From Haladaptatus pallidirubidus (GTDB lineage: Archaea; Halobacteriota; Halobacteria; Halobacteriales; Haladaptataceae), in NCBI RefSeq assembly GCF_020700235.1, contig NZ_CP085303.1, positions 248,001 to 312,000 on the forward strand: a DNA stretch of 64,000 bases, read 5' to 3'. The notes under the pieces are model-generated. The model did not search any database. It was not told the origin of the DNA and worked only from the letters and a program-made list of their open reading frames with translations. Positions 1 to 8,151 of this stretch are shown here, one piece after another. The position numbers were made by a program, and so were the translations under genes. Positions within the stretch are counted from its first letter, which is position 1. Every line of letters starts with the position of its first letter.

Positions 1-99
1 CAACAGCGTTGTGACTCCCAAGCGCGGTATAGAGTCGTTGCGCGTGCTCACTCCTTATTCCCTACCAAGAAATCCGGGAACCAAAATAAATGTCGCCAT
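1..99 (-). pseudogene. Alpha/beta-hydrolase N-terminal fragment (decayed, runs off window)
   Basis: An ATG lies two bases after the stop of the doxX-like gene and opens a frame reading MATFILVPGF, which resembles the first beta strand and oxyanion loop of small haloarchaeal alpha/beta hydrolases. The frame hits TAA after 14 codons. A shifted frame then continues with hydrolase-like residues to the window edge, which suggests a frameshift near position 60. Position and spacing make it the fourth gene of the operon that starts at 1767. The gene leaves the window, so its state cannot be settled here. The family call rests on about 30 residues. Confidence 0.35.
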
Positions 100-101
100 C
101 T

Positions 102-629
102 CTACATCCATCCTGTCGCCCAAAGGAGCAAGGCAATGAAGAAGAGCTGGATCAGGACTCGAAACCAGAGTGGCGTGGCTGGCTTCCCGTTGATTTCGAT
201 GTTCTTTCGTGCGGCAACGACGTTCGCCGGGAACATCACCACGAGAAGCACGGTCAATCCCAGTCCAGCCGCTGGTGCAAACCCTGATAGGAGTAGCCCG
301 ATTGCGCCAGCGATTTCTGCAAGGCCGGTGATCGTCACCAGCAGTCCGGGATGCGGTACTGCGTCCGGGACCATCCGGATGAGAGTATCCCGAGTTCCAG
401 CGAAATGAGAGAGGCTTGTGAAGACGAACATTACTGCCAGCGCGAGTCGAGTGGCAATCGGCCACGAGTCTACGGCTGTCACGCCGAGTACGCCAAGACC
501 GCGGAGTACTAGCAGTACGACGAGCAGCAGTAGAAAAGGGACGACAACGTACGGATTGCCGCTCGCGTTTCCAGTCGCAGCGGATTCTGATGAGGGTTCT
601 ATCGTTGACTCAGTGCGCAGGAGTTTCAT
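102..629 (-). CDS. DoxX family membrane protein
   Basis: A 175-residue protein with four hydrophobic segments (about residues 28-50, 57-78, 95-118 and 150-173). It has the DoxX-type pattern of a G-rich second half (AEIAGAIGLLLSGFAPAAG) and a conserved membrane-embedded FPANVVAARK region. DoxX proteins are small four-helix membrane proteins, in some bacteria linked to thiol/redox stress complexes; the substrate here is unknown. The start overlaps the stop of the SDR gene upstream by four bases (626-629), so the two are probably translationally coupled in one transcript from the promoter near 1820. Family is fairly sure; function is not. Confidence 0.8.
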   Translation of the reverse strand: MKLLRTESTIEPSSESAATGNASGNPYVVVPFLLLLVVLLVLRGLGVLGVTAVDSWPIATRLALAVMFVFTSLSHFAGTRDTLIRMVPDAVPHPGLLVTITGLAEIAGAIGLLLSGFAPAAGLGLTVLLVVMFPANVVAARKNIEINGKPATPLWFRVLIQLFFIALLLWATGWM

Positions 630-1300
630 GTGGTATTCCTCTTCATGATACTTTGACGCCGCAATGGAGCATGAGCATGCTTAGCTGTAGTGGGGTCGAG
701 TGCTGCTTGCAGTGCTTCGTGGGCGACCGTCGTCACGGAGAGAGGGCGGGCACCACCGAAACGCCGAGCAAGCCAGTTGTGATCGTCGATCGCTCGCAGT
801 GCTGCATTCATTACACCTGGATAATGGCCGATGCTGTCATCCTCACCGTAGACGGGGCCTAACCGGAGGACCGTCGTTCGGAGCTTAAGTTCGGCTATCG
901 TTCGCTCCGCCCGACGTTTCGCGGCGAGGTGTTCCTCGCGTGCAAGCGATCCTGTAACTGATAATAAAACGAACGCCGGAATGTCTGTGCGGTCAGCTTC
1001 GAGCGCGGTGATGATCGCCGAGTCACCGTCCAGCCGTTCGCGGATCACGCCTTTTCCGGGAGTGATGCTGATGATTCCGACCGTGTGGATAACAGCGTCA
1101 CAGCCGTCGAGGGCGTCTCGCCAAGAGTTCGGATCGAAGATATCCGCTTCGCCCCACTCGACCGAATCAACCCATGTCCCATCAGCATCTGGCCGACCAC
1201 CACGTGAGACGCTTCGTATCTCATGGCCATCAGCGACCGCGAGTTGACAGATTTTACGACCAATAAAACCACTTCCTCCGACGACGAGTATTCGACTCAT
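626..1300 (-). CDS. NAD(P)-binding SDR / NmrA-like epimerase-family protein
   Basis: A 224-residue atypical short-chain dehydrogenase. The N-terminal Rossmann motif is GGSGFIG (residues 8-14), followed by an Arg-rich loop after beta 2 (SVSRGGR) that would suit NADP. The segment LLSVTGSLAREEHLAAKRRAE contains the K of the usual catalytic pair but lacks the classical YxxxK Tyr, as in NDUFA9/YlmF-like 'atypical' SDRs, which may only bind the cofactor. It is the middle gene of a tight operon: four-base overlaps with the DUF6069-like gene upstream (1297-1300) and doxX downstream (626-629). It may serve redox or quinone chemistry together with DoxX; that is inference. Confidence 0.8.
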   Translation of the reverse strand: MSRILVVGGSGFIGRKICQLAVADGHEIRSVSRGGRPDADGTWVDSVEWGEADIFDPNSWRDALDGCDAVIHTVGIISITPGKGVIRERLDGDSAIITALEADRTDIPAFVLLSVTGSLAREEHLAAKRRAERTIAELKLRTTVLRLGPVYGEDDSIGHYPGVMNAALRAIDDHNWLARRFGGARPLSVTTVAHEALQAALDPTTAKHAHAPLRRQSIMKRNTT

Positions 1301-1767
1301 GTTGGTGTATTCTTGGTGCTTTTGGGCGTTTCAGCGTTATCCGCAGCCCGCGTCAGCACGCCGACGCTGACGACCGCTACAATCACGTGCATCATGGCTA
1401 AGGCCGCCAGCACGGACGTGGGCGCGGCCGCAAGCACCGATGGTGGCGCGACGAACGAACCGAACGAGAGTAGCAGCACAACCATAGCCACAATCGTGAA
1501 CATCCGGTTCGGCCGCTTTGAGTAGCGTGTGATTCCTCCGTACACGATGGTCGCCCCACCCGTCGTGAGTACAGTGCTTCCGAGCACCGCTCCCCACCCC
1601 AATGGCCAAAAGCCAACAGGGACAGTACTGACGCTGAGGGTTATCATCCGAACGAGCGTGTTTGCGACGACAGCGACGAACACCGTCAAGAGACCGTATT
1701 TTGCGAGGCGATTCACACTGACGTGCGTCGGCGATCTTGTGTCGACCGTAGTTGCCATTAGAGGCAT
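1297..1767 (-). CDS. Four-helix membrane protein, DUF6069-like
   Basis: A 156-residue protein with four hydrophobic stretches (about 22-45, 53-80, 88-112 and 117-142) and charged termini. It resembles DUF6069-type membrane proteins in length and layout; I recognise the family only tentatively and know no function. It begins MPLMATTVD, which parallels the start of the ABC ATPase at 3804 (MPLQATAVE), and the DNA upstream of both genes is nearly the same. This suggests that the promoter and first codons were duplicated together. It is the first gene of the operon with the SDR and DoxX genes. Confidence 0.65.
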   Translation of the reverse strand: MPLMATTVDTRSPTHVSVNRLAKYGLLTVFVAVVANTLVRMITLSVSTVPVGFWPLGWGAVLGSTVLTTGGATIVYGGITRYSKRPNRMFTIVAMVVLLLSFGSFVAPPSVLAAAPTSVLAALAMMHVIVAVVSVGVLTRAADNAETPKSTKNTPT

Positions 1768-1845
1768 GGTTGTACTGGAACGGGAGAGATCACGGCTTCG
1801 CGCCTGAACACGTTCATGCGCTTAAATACCTAAGACGCTCAGCAA
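1768..1845 (-). promoter_or_regulatory. Promoter and operator of the DUF6069/SDR/doxX operon
   Basis: On the minus strand a TATA-like TATTTAAG (complement of 1821-1828) lies about 55 bases before the start codon. Just downstream is an imperfect inverted repeat, CCTGAA-CACG-TTCATG (1803-1818), where a regulator would cover the transcription start. The whole 75-base leader is nearly the same as the leader of the ABC exporter at 3805-3866, including TGGTTGTACT next to the ATG and GGCTTCGCGCCTGAA in the middle. Two operons sharing such a segment point to a common regulator, most simply the HTH protein encoded at 3898. Confidence 0.6.
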
Positions 1846-1918
1846 TCGATTCTCTATGTGTTGCATTGTCTACGTGTGCTCATATAATTCTGGTCGATGG
1901 TCATTTCGAGATTCGGAT

Positions 1919-2761
1919 TCAGTAATGACCCATCACTCCGGTCTTGCGAGCGCGGTCGGTACACCATCTGAACACGAGGTATCCAAGCAGCGAGTAGACG
2001 ACTGCAGACCCGACGAGTAACGATAGATCGATTACTGAGAATTCCCACAGACGGACACCATTTTGCATCGCCTTTTGTAGCATTGTACTTCCCTGTACTA
2101 GTGGCAACAGTCTCAGTGCCGGAATGTCCACTATTGGTGCCGAAATAAGTCCGATAAGTACGAATTGCATGAGTTGCGAGACGTTTTCGATGCGTTTGTA
2201 CAGCAGTGCAAGCCCGGCGAAGACGAACCCGATACCGACCACTGAGAGAAGTGTTAGCACACTAATCACGACAATCGTTAGTAGATCCACTGAAAGCGTC
2301 CGCCCTGTCGTCACCAGCATCAAGAGAAGAATGGATGCACCCCACAACAGACTCTCCAGTACGTTCACAACGACTTGTGCGCCCATCACCGATCCAAACC
2401 CGTAAGGAGACATGTACAGCTGTTCCAGCGTCCCCCATTGTGATTCGCGGGTGATGTTCATCGCGAGACTGAAATACGCTGTCAGCGACATGGTCCAGAG
2501 GAACCACCCGACGACCAACCCATCAAAAGTCCCAACCAGTGCCGTTCTATCGGTTGCAATCCATGAAACCATCGCCTGACCTCCAAAGAAGATGACCGCA
2601 AAGAACAGATAGATGGTCACAATCTGTGAGGCGGTATTCACAGGGTAGCGTATCAGCAATAAGAACCGTTTGGACAAGACGGCTCGCAATAGCGTCCACC
2701 GCCCCGCTAGATCGGGATTAGTAGCAGTGCTCCATGCTTCGTCTGTGGTCGGGTGACTCAC
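1919..2761 (-). CDS. ABC-2 type transporter permease
   Basis: A 280-residue integral membrane protein with six predicted helices, N-terminus in the cytoplasm, and the amphipathic segment before helix 3 that is typical of ABC-2 permeases (SQWGTLEQLYMSPYG, about residues 107-121). ABC-2 permeases pair with one ATPase to export drugs, lipids or polysaccharides. Its start overlaps the stop of the ATPase gene by four bases (2758-2761), so the two form one exporter operon. The substrate is not deducible from sequence. Nothing looks truncated. Confidence 0.9.
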   Translation of the reverse strand: MSHPTTDEAWSTATNPDLAGRWTLLRAVLSKRFLLLIRYPVNTASQIVTIYLFFAVIFFGGQAMVSWIATDRTALVGTFDGLVVGWFLWTMSLTAYFSLAMNITRESQWGTLEQLYMSPYGFGSVMGAQVVVNVLESLLWGASILLLMLVTTGRTLSVDLLTIVVISVLTLLSVVGIGFVFAGLALLYKRIENVSQLMQFVLIGLISAPIVDIPALRLLPLVQGSTMLQKAMQNGVRLWEFSVIDLSLLVGSAVVYSLLGYLVFRWCTDRARKTGVMGHY

Positions 2762-3804
2762 GTGCCATCACCTTCGTGGTCTCCATCAGTGATATGCAAG
2801 AACACGTCTTCGAGATCTGGCTCAACTGCCTCGATAGAGGCAACCGTGACACCAGCCTCACGGAGCGCGTCAGACAGAGCGTAGAATTCGTCGCCAATTA
2901 CCTGCGCGTGAAACCGTTCGCTCTCGTCACAACGTTCGAAATCGGAAGCACTGAACTCGGTTTGAAGGGAGCGGCGTATCGGTTCGGAGAGGAGCCCATC
3001 GAGTCGCACCTCATAGGTTTGGGTGCGAAAGAGATCGAGCAAGTTCTCGACTGTATCGTCAGCGACGATGCATCCCTCGTTCATGATAATTACTCGGTCG
3101 CAAATGTCTTCGATAACGTCCATATCGTGACTCGACAGCACGACCGTCATCCCATCGTCGTCGATGAGTCGGTGGAGTTCTGCGCGCAGTTCGAGCGAAC
3201 TTTCTACGTCGAGTCCGAGCGTCGGCTCGTCGAGGAAGACGACATCGGCATTCCGTGTCAGCGTACACGCAAGCGACACTTTCTGTTTCATCCCCTGAGA
3301 CAATTCCCGGACAGGCGTATCTGCTTTCTCCGAGAGACCAAACTGGTCGAGCAACTCGTCGTGACGTTCACGGACAGTCGAAGGGTGCTGACCGGCTATG
3401 GCTGCGAAGAACCGGAGGTTTTCACGCACAGTGAGCCGCCAGTAGACGTTACGAGCGCCTTCGAGCATCGAACCAACCCGGCGATACGCCACCCGTTCGT
3501 CTTCGTGTACATCCACGCCACCGACTCGCGCGCGGCCACTTGTAGGGACGACGAGACCCAACAACATCTTAATCGTGGTCGTCTTGCCAGCACCGTTTGG
3601 ACCGAGTAGCCCGACGGCGGTTCCCTGCTCGACCGCGAAACTGATGTCATCGACCGCTGGGACAGCATCATCACTACCGTACACCTTCTGTAACCCATTG
3701 ACGACGATAGCTGGATCACAGATGGTCGTGTCTTTCGTAGGATCGCGTTTCGCTGTAGACTCAGCGAGAGGATCCGATTCGACCGCAGTTGCTTGAAGAG
3801 GCAT
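2758..3804 (-). CDS. ABC-2 exporter ATP-binding protein
   Basis: An ATPase of 348 residues from the ATG at 3804. Walker A is GPNGAGKTT (68-76), the signature is LSQGMKQK (168-175), Walker B is VVFLDEPT (188-195) and the switch His lies in SSHD (about 226). A C-terminal DrrA-type extension of about 90 residues follows. An upstream ATG (3858) would add 18 residues, but that segment is the conserved leader and operator shared with the operon at 1768, so 3804 is preferred; the first codons then match those of the gene at 1767. It powers the permease encoded immediately downstream. Likely controlled by the inverted repeat at 3840-3855. Confidence 0.9.
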   Translation of the reverse strand: MPLQATAVESDPLAESTAKRDPTKDTTICDPAIVVNGLQKVYGSDDAVPAVDDISFAVEQGTAVGLLGPNGAGKTTTIKMLLGLVVPTSGRARVGGVDVHEDERVAYRRVGSMLEGARNVYWRLTVRENLRFFAAIAGQHPSTVRERHDELLDQFGLSEKADTPVRELSQGMKQKVSLACTLTRNADVVFLDEPTLGLDVESSLELRAELHRLIDDDGMTVVLSSHDMDVIEDICDRVIIMNEGCIVADDTVENLLDLFRTQTYEVRLDGLLSEPIRRSLQTEFSASDFERCDESERFHAQVIGDEFYALSDALREAGVTVASIEAVEPDLEDVFLHITDGDHEGDGT

Positions 3805-3871
3805 GGTTGTACTGAGCCAGGAGATGTCGTGGCTTCGCGCCTGAATATGTTCAGGCACTTAAATAGTTAAG
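3805..3871. promoter_or_regulatory. Divergent promoter and operator between ABC exporter and HTH regulator
   Basis: The minus-strand TATA-like TATTTAAG (complement of 3859-3866) serves the exporter. Immediately downstream is a perfect 6-4-6 inverted repeat, CCTGAA-TATG-TTCAGG (3840-3855). The A/T-rich core CTTAAATAGTTAA (3858-3870) lies about 30 bases before the ATG of the HTH gene on the plus strand and could also act as its TATA box, giving a nearly leaderless transcript. The same arrangement at 1803-1828 marks a two-operon regulon. Confidence 0.6.
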
Positions 3872-3897
3872 ACGCTTGGAAACGACCCTTTGGTACG

Positions 3898-4536
3898 ATG
3901 CCTACCATACAACTGAAGATCAACGCTGCGGCGTCTGATGATTGCCTAGCCACTCTCTCGACCGAGTTTCCGGACGAGGAGTTCAAAATACTGGCAAGCC
4001 ATACGACTGCCGACGGCCTGCTCGGGATCGTCGAAGTACGAATGTCAGACGGGGATACTCTCGTTCGACAGTTCGACGAGTCCCCGGAGGTGTGCTCGTC
4101 TGAGGTGATCCATGCCGATGAGCGAATGGTCTTGATTCAGTACGTGATTCCGATTCCCGATTCGTATCGCGTGGTTCGCACGTCGGGGGTTCTCGTGCGC
4201 TTTCCCGTTGTCATGCGAGATGGGTGGCTATTTGTTGAGCGAACCGCCTCACACGAGCGGTTAGCACAGTATACAGACGAGTTGGAAGCGGTTGACATGG
4301 TGTATCAAATCCTTTCATTGACCCAGTCATATGACCCGATAGAGCTGCTTACCGACCGCCAGCAGGAGTTCATGACCGAAGCGGGCGCGCGCGGATACTA
4401 CGATACCCACCGACGGTGTACGCTGACTGAGTTGGCAGAGTCGTTTGCGGTGACCAAATCGGCGGCAAGTAGGATTCTTCATCGTGCCGAAGAACGGATT
4501 ATCAAGGACGCTCTTTCCGATTCTATGATGCTTTAG
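3898..4536 (+). CDS. Bat-like HTH_10 (bacterio-opsin activator type) transcription regulator
   Basis: A 212-residue protein. The C-terminal helix-turn-helix (about 153-205) has the HTH_10 hallmarks: LTDRQQEFM, then a GYYD turn, TLTELAESFAVTKSAASRIL and a basic-acidic tail. The N-terminal 150 residues form an alpha/beta sensory part like other haloarchaeal Bat-family regulators; no PAS or GAF domain is evident. It is divergent from the ABC exporter with 93 bases between starts, and the inverted repeat shared by two nearby operons makes it the natural candidate to bind there. The inducer is unknown. Confidence 0.85.
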   Translation: MPTIQLKINAAASDDCLATLSTEFPDEEFKILASHTTADGLLGIVEVRMSDGDTLVRQFDESPEVCSSEVIHADERMVLIQYVIPIPDSYRVVRTSGVLVRFPVVMRDGWLFVERTASHERLAQYTDELEAVDMVYQILSLTQSYDPIELLTDRQQEFMTEAGARGYYDTHRRCTLTELAESFAVTKSAASRILHRAEERIIKDALSDSMML

Positions 4537-4665
4537 ATCGCTTGACAACAGGTACTCATTGGACATGGACGACCGCTGTCGGCGGGATGCTCTAACTTCC
4601 GTAACTTGGTTCAGATACGGAGATGGCAAGTGGATCGGAGAAAGTGTTGTTAGACGAATTCAGTC

Positions 4666-5049
4666 TCAGAGCGCGCGGAACAGTGCGGTCCTCAGTCGGT
4701 TTTCGATGTGAATACAAAGACTGGCAAAGTTCATTACAGTGCCTCTAGCGGCGTAGACCGACGTGAAGCCCAGCAGTGATGCGCCGACTGCACCAATGAT
4801 GTCGATGGGATAGTGGACACCGACGTACACGCGGTTGACTCCGACGAGTGAGGCGAGAATCAACGCAACGAATCCGACTCGCCACCGATCGTGAAGGTAG
4901 AATAACGACCATGCGAACGCAAACACGACTGTCGTGTGTTGGCTGTTGCGAATCAAAGCTTGCGATCTACCTTGAGGACGGTTACTGTTCGAAATGCCGT
5001 AAAAGCTGACCTCTGAGAGTTTGTAATCTACGACTAAATAATTGATCAA
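4666..5049 (-). pseudogene. C-terminal fragment of PAP2-family phosphatase
   Basis: Residues 35-100 match the end of membrane PAP2 (phosphatidic acid / undecaprenyl-diphosphate type) phosphatases: a motif-2-like NSQHTTVVFAFAW and motif-3-like NRVYVGVHYPIDIIG, keeping both catalytic-type His residues. The N-terminal half with the first phosphate-binding motif (KxxxxxxRP) is missing. The first 35 residues look unrelated and A/T-rich, and the reading stops in an A/T-rich tract at about 5050. Normal length would be about 200 residues or more, so this is most likely a 5'-deleted remnant. Confidence 0.6.
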
Positions 5050-5219
5050 TCAAATAAAAACTTACAAAAATAGGTTCGACTTTGAATGGTTAAACTATAG
5101 AACAAATTCGACAGGGTGATCATAGGGAAAATAACTGGTTTTTGTATACTCCACATAATGACAAAATAGAAATATTCATATTCTCATCCGTCCTAATTAG
5201 TCTTCACGGAGAGGTAACA

Positions 5220-5420
5220 ATGGGGAGAAACTACAACAGCGAGAACACGATTGCTGAACGATGCGAAATATGTGGCCGTGAGACATCTCATGACGTCGCT
5301 ATTGTAATTAAAACGGAAAGCAAAAAAGCAAAAAATGCAGAATTCTCTCGGGAACCCTATCGAACCTCACAATGCCAGGTCTGTGGCAGTACACACAGTC
5401 AGCGAATGAACAATGCCTAA
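5220..5420 (+). CDS. Small zinc-ribbon protein (DUF7835-like)
   Basis: A 66-residue protein with two CxxC knuckles: CEIC near residue 15 and CQVC near residue 53. Between them are EFSREPYR and a K/E-rich helix, and the end is QRMNNA. This pattern is common in short haloarchaeal putative zinc-beta-ribbon proteins (DUF7835 as I remember it). The ATG at 5220 is chosen over an upstream in-frame ATG because it follows a GGAGAGG Shine-Dalgarno-like stretch (5208-5214). The gene stands alone. Its role is unknown; a nucleic-acid or protein-protein adaptor is plausible. Confidence 0.75.
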   Translation: MGRNYNSENTIAERCEICGRETSHDVAIVIKTESKKAKNAEFSREPYRTSQCQVCGSTHSQRMNNA

Positions 5421-5468
5421 TTAATGATCTAGCTCTATAGATTTTATAATTATTATCGTATTATTGTC

Positions 5469-5774
5469 TCACTTATATACTGGTGTGATCTCAATCCGAC
5501 CATCAGCACTGATCATCACTACGTAATCGTGTACAATAAATGTGAGATGGCCATTGCTTCGAGGTATCCCATTGTATTGGGGTTTAAACAACTCGTCAAG
5601 TGCATCCGGATTGATGCTCCTATAAAGTACTTGCTCACTATCAGTAACATCAATATCCATGGCATCAGCTAATGCATGAACAAGCGTCGTCGTGAGGGCT
5701 GTTGATTCGCTCTGGCCGTAGTAGGTGACGTATCGGCGGGTTGAATCCGGTGTATTGGAAGTCTCTGGAATCAT
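5469..5774 (-). CDS. HalOD1 output-domain protein
   Basis: A 101-residue single-domain protein that fits HalOD1, a haloarchaea-specific output domain found alone or behind signalling modules. It has a helix (ALTTTLVHALADAMDIDV), the linker YRSINPDALDELF and a closing beta hairpin (HLTFIVHDYVVMISADGRI). The function of stand-alone copies is not known; a role in signal output is assumed. It is convergent with the zinc-ribbon gene at 5220. A second, more diverged candidate lies at 29708. Confidence 0.85.
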   Translation of the reverse strand: MIPETSNTPDSTRRYVTYYGQSESTALTTTLVHALADAMDIDVTDSEQVLYRSINPDALDELFKPQYNGIPRSNGHLTFIVHDYVVMISADGRIEITPVYK

Positions 5775-5959
5775 CGGTACGACTCTTATTGGACGGGTTA
5801 ATTTTCGGTACTAGTCCTTTGTATAAATATCCGATAGACCGACGGATTTTTTGCGAACAATGAATAGTCCTGAATGGATATAAACTTACTGCTGAGCCTG
5901 ACTATCCCCTTGGCTACAGTGATTGGACAGCCCATTTTTCAGCATCTGACACAATAGTA

Positions 5960-6223
5960 TTATTCGGATTTTTCAAGTACTGTAGTGTATGTGCGTTCAG
6001 ACCCGTGTCTTACCTCTGCAACTTCCCATCCAGTCCCGACTGCTGCTTCTCGGAGACGGTCAGGATTGAATAGACGGAACAAGAGTATTTCCCTGTCCTT
6101 TTTTTGTACTCTGGAGGACAGACCAGATACGCTAAGATCTATTGTTAAAGCGGTTCGGAATTTAAATACTGATTTATGAAACAAAAGATGTGGAGAGTTC
6201 GATTGAAGCGTCGCTATTAACAT
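5960..6223 (-). pseudogene. C-terminal fragment of an unidentified gene, possibly a methyltransferase
   Basis: Only the last 45 or so residues look like real protein: LFRLFNPDRLREAAVGTGW followed by EVAEVRHGSERTYTTVLEK. This resembles the tail of haloarchaeal SAM-dependent methyltransferases that end in a strand-loop-strand. The preceding 40 residues are low quality and A/T-rich. No start or N-terminal domain can be found upstream, so I read it as a 5'-truncated relic. The family call is tentative. Confidence 0.35.
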
Positions 6224-6374
6224 GCCCCATGTCTATTAGTTGCCTACAGTTGGCATCGAAGTCGATAACTTACCTCCGACATTCTCCAATCGTCCTTGCC
6301 TTATTATAAATATTGGGGCAAAAATTATGCGACTATCACCATTACTATACACGTTTGTTTACTATCCACTTCGT

Positions 6375-6412
6375 GGAATCCTTGCCCTTTAGGGCGGGTG
6401 AGAATGTCAAAG
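6375..6412 (+). repeat. Isolated tnpB-transposon right end
   Basis: The sequence contains GCCCTTTAGGGC followed by GGGTGAGAATGTCAA. It parallels the hairpin and GGATGTCAA terminus that close the tnpB element at 34311-34340. No transposase gene is attached, so it is a solo end left by decay or deletion. The stretch 6224-6911 holds no convincing gene apart from the structured patch at 6679. Confidence 0.6.
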
Positions 6413-6678
6413 TATATACTGATCTGTGAACAGACGTGGAGAGTTAATTTGGCGTCACGATGACATTTTCACGCCTGTTGATACTTCGTGGATGACGAAG
6501 GTGAACAACCTTTCCTTCGACACGCTTCAATCGGAACCATACTCTAGTAAATATTGTGGCTGTGGGGGTCGTAAATATTGCCGCACCTACACACTTGTTC
6601 ATAGTACAATATAATTCAGTCAGACGTGCGTCAGCCATGGGCACAAAAGCTATACGGTAGTTCTCCTTTAGTCCGCAT

Positions 6679-6760
6679 GCGATCACAGTTGTGATCGCAC
6701 GCTCGGAGTTAGGGAGGCAAACGTCTCCCTGGTGCGAATGGTTAGTATGATATTCTAACT
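6679..6760. other. Three consecutive hairpins in a gene-poor stretch
   Basis: Three stem-loops follow each other within 81 bases: a perfect 9-bp stem with two-base loop (GCGATCACA-GT-TGTGATCGC, 6679-6698), an 8-bp stem with AAAC loop (6711-6730) and a 5-bp stem GTTAG/CTAAC (6741-6759). Overlapping open frames look like noise. It could be a structured RNA, a transposon end of a type I do not recognise, or a bidirectional terminator. Confidence 0.4.
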
Positions 6761-6911
6761 TACGTCGCACACACCCCTACCCAATCTCTCCCTTTCCCCT
6801 TGTATCTGTTTAACCAGGCATTGCCCTGCAAATATGGCAAAAATCGAAGATGAAGTCGAGACGTCACGGCCATTTTTAAGGTAGTAAATAGAACCAAAGA
6901 AATGCTCAACA

Positions 6912-7079
6912 ATGACTGCTAAACATCGAGGAACAACCAAACAATGGTTGATAATCCTACTCTTTAGGGTGCTTGTGTACCCGATTCTTCTTTTGATCGA
7001 ATTGAGTTATTGGGCGCTCCATAGAACCTGGTATAGGTACTCGCCGAGGAAACTCACTCAAGAATTATTTGACATATAA
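6912..7079 (+). CDS. Small single-pass membrane protein (55 aa)
   Basis: ATG to TAA encodes 55 residues: a basic N-terminus (MTAKHRGTTK), a hydrophobic helix at about 12-32 (QWLIILLFRVLVYPILLL) and an Arg/Tyr-rich tail. A TATA-like TTTTTAAG lies about 35 bases upstream (6873-6880), giving a short leader. No family is recognised. The positive-inside pattern would place the N-terminus in the cytoplasm. A chance frame cannot be ruled out. Confidence 0.4.
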   Translation: MTAKHRGTTKQWLIILLFRVLVYPILLLIELSYWALHRTWYRYSPRKLTQELFDI

Positions 7080-7508
7080 AATTATGAATAATAAATTGTT
7101 ATGTAGTAAATCATATATTGGATACCAGTTGAGAATAACACTCTGTTCCATAGGGCTGCCAAATGATCTCTATTCGTCCTTTCAGACTTTCTTCAACGTG
7201 CGTTTGTAAGGGCCAGCAGCATTGCGAAGAGCCTCAAGGCAATTGGAACACATCAACGTTTGCTGTTCGTGATTTTGTACGAGTAAGGTGTCTCATGCAA
7301 CACAATTAAGTGGCCGATCAGTCTCAGTCATTGTCATTTGTTTCCTTTTTTGTATGAGACGAGAATATTCCAGCCTCGGTGCGTTTATACGCTGTCTCCT
7401 CACTTTAACCTACAGTATTGTTCAAAACCAGTGGTGTTGGTTAACCAGTGGTATCTCTCCTACTATGACTAGTAGGGTGACGTTGCCCTTCCAACTAGTC
7501 GCAAATCG
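7080..7508. other. Gene-free stretch
   Basis: About 430 A/T-rich bases with many stops in all frames. The one 95-codon open frame on the plus strand has no family resemblance and no recognisable start signals. I see no RNA gene here. Confidence 0.5.
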
Positions 7509-7901
7509 CTATTTTGGACTCACAGGAGCGAGATATTCTGATCTAATACGGTCGCCTTCTCGCCATTGGAAGTAGTAATACTCGTTATCGTTGATTGTCT
7601 TCCTCACGATTGATGCTTTCGCGGGAACTCCTTTTTCGAAAATCGTGCTCCAGTCTGCGATATCTTCGGGAATTCCTTTTGCATGTGCTTTGGCGGCGAG
7701 TTCCTCGGCTGTCGCCTGTTCAATCTGATGAGTGTTGGCAGCTGCTGTGCGCTCAGCCTCCGCTCGCGCGGCGCGATAGACGCGGAGTTCTTGGGCATAG
7801 TGCGCGATAGCCTGCAATGTTTCACTGTCTTGTTTTTGGAGCCCTTCGACGAGGTATTTCGGTAGTAGATCAGAAGGTTGGGGCTTCGTTGGACCCGGCA
7901 T
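7509..7901 (-). CDS. Hypothetical haloarchaeal protein (DUF6788-like C-terminus)
   Basis: A 130-residue soluble protein. Residues 15-85 form a long Ala/Glu/Gln-rich helix (QKQDSETLQAIAHYAQELR onward) that may be a coiled coil. The C-terminus (about 95-130) is a beta unit, KASIVRKTINDNEYYYFQW ending in SEYLAPV, which resembles the YYY-x-WREG pattern of DUF6788-type proteins in bacterial and archaeal mobile DNA. It stands alone between A/T-rich gaps. Function unknown; its acidic, well-organised sequence argues that it is a real gene. Confidence 0.7.
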   Translation of the reverse strand: MPGPTKPQPSDLLPKYLVEGLQKQDSETLQAIAHYAQELRVYRAARAEAERTAAANTHQIEQATAEELAAKAHAKGIPEDIADWSTIFEKGVPAKASIVRKTINDNEYYYFQWREGDRIRSEYLAPVSPK

Positions 7902-8151
7902 CAGAGTTGTCTTTCCTTAACCAACACTATGAGGTGATAGTGTATAGTCTTGTTGGTTAATTCAAAGGGCCATATACTTAAGCAGCGTATTAGCGCCTGT
8001 AATCAGGTAAACTTTTTCTGCTCGACTGGCATCGAATACGCCTCACCATCGACAGTATGAAGCGACTCACTATTGCTTGGAAGAACGGTATGAGAATTAT
8101 TCTTTTGTTTTTCTGCACAAATATTATGTAGATAGTATACGATATAGAACT

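Noticed and set aside
2734..3609. A 291-codon plus-strand frame opposite the ABC ATPase
   Set aside because: The minus strand has full Walker A, signature and Walker B motifs; the plus-strand frame has no family resemblance.
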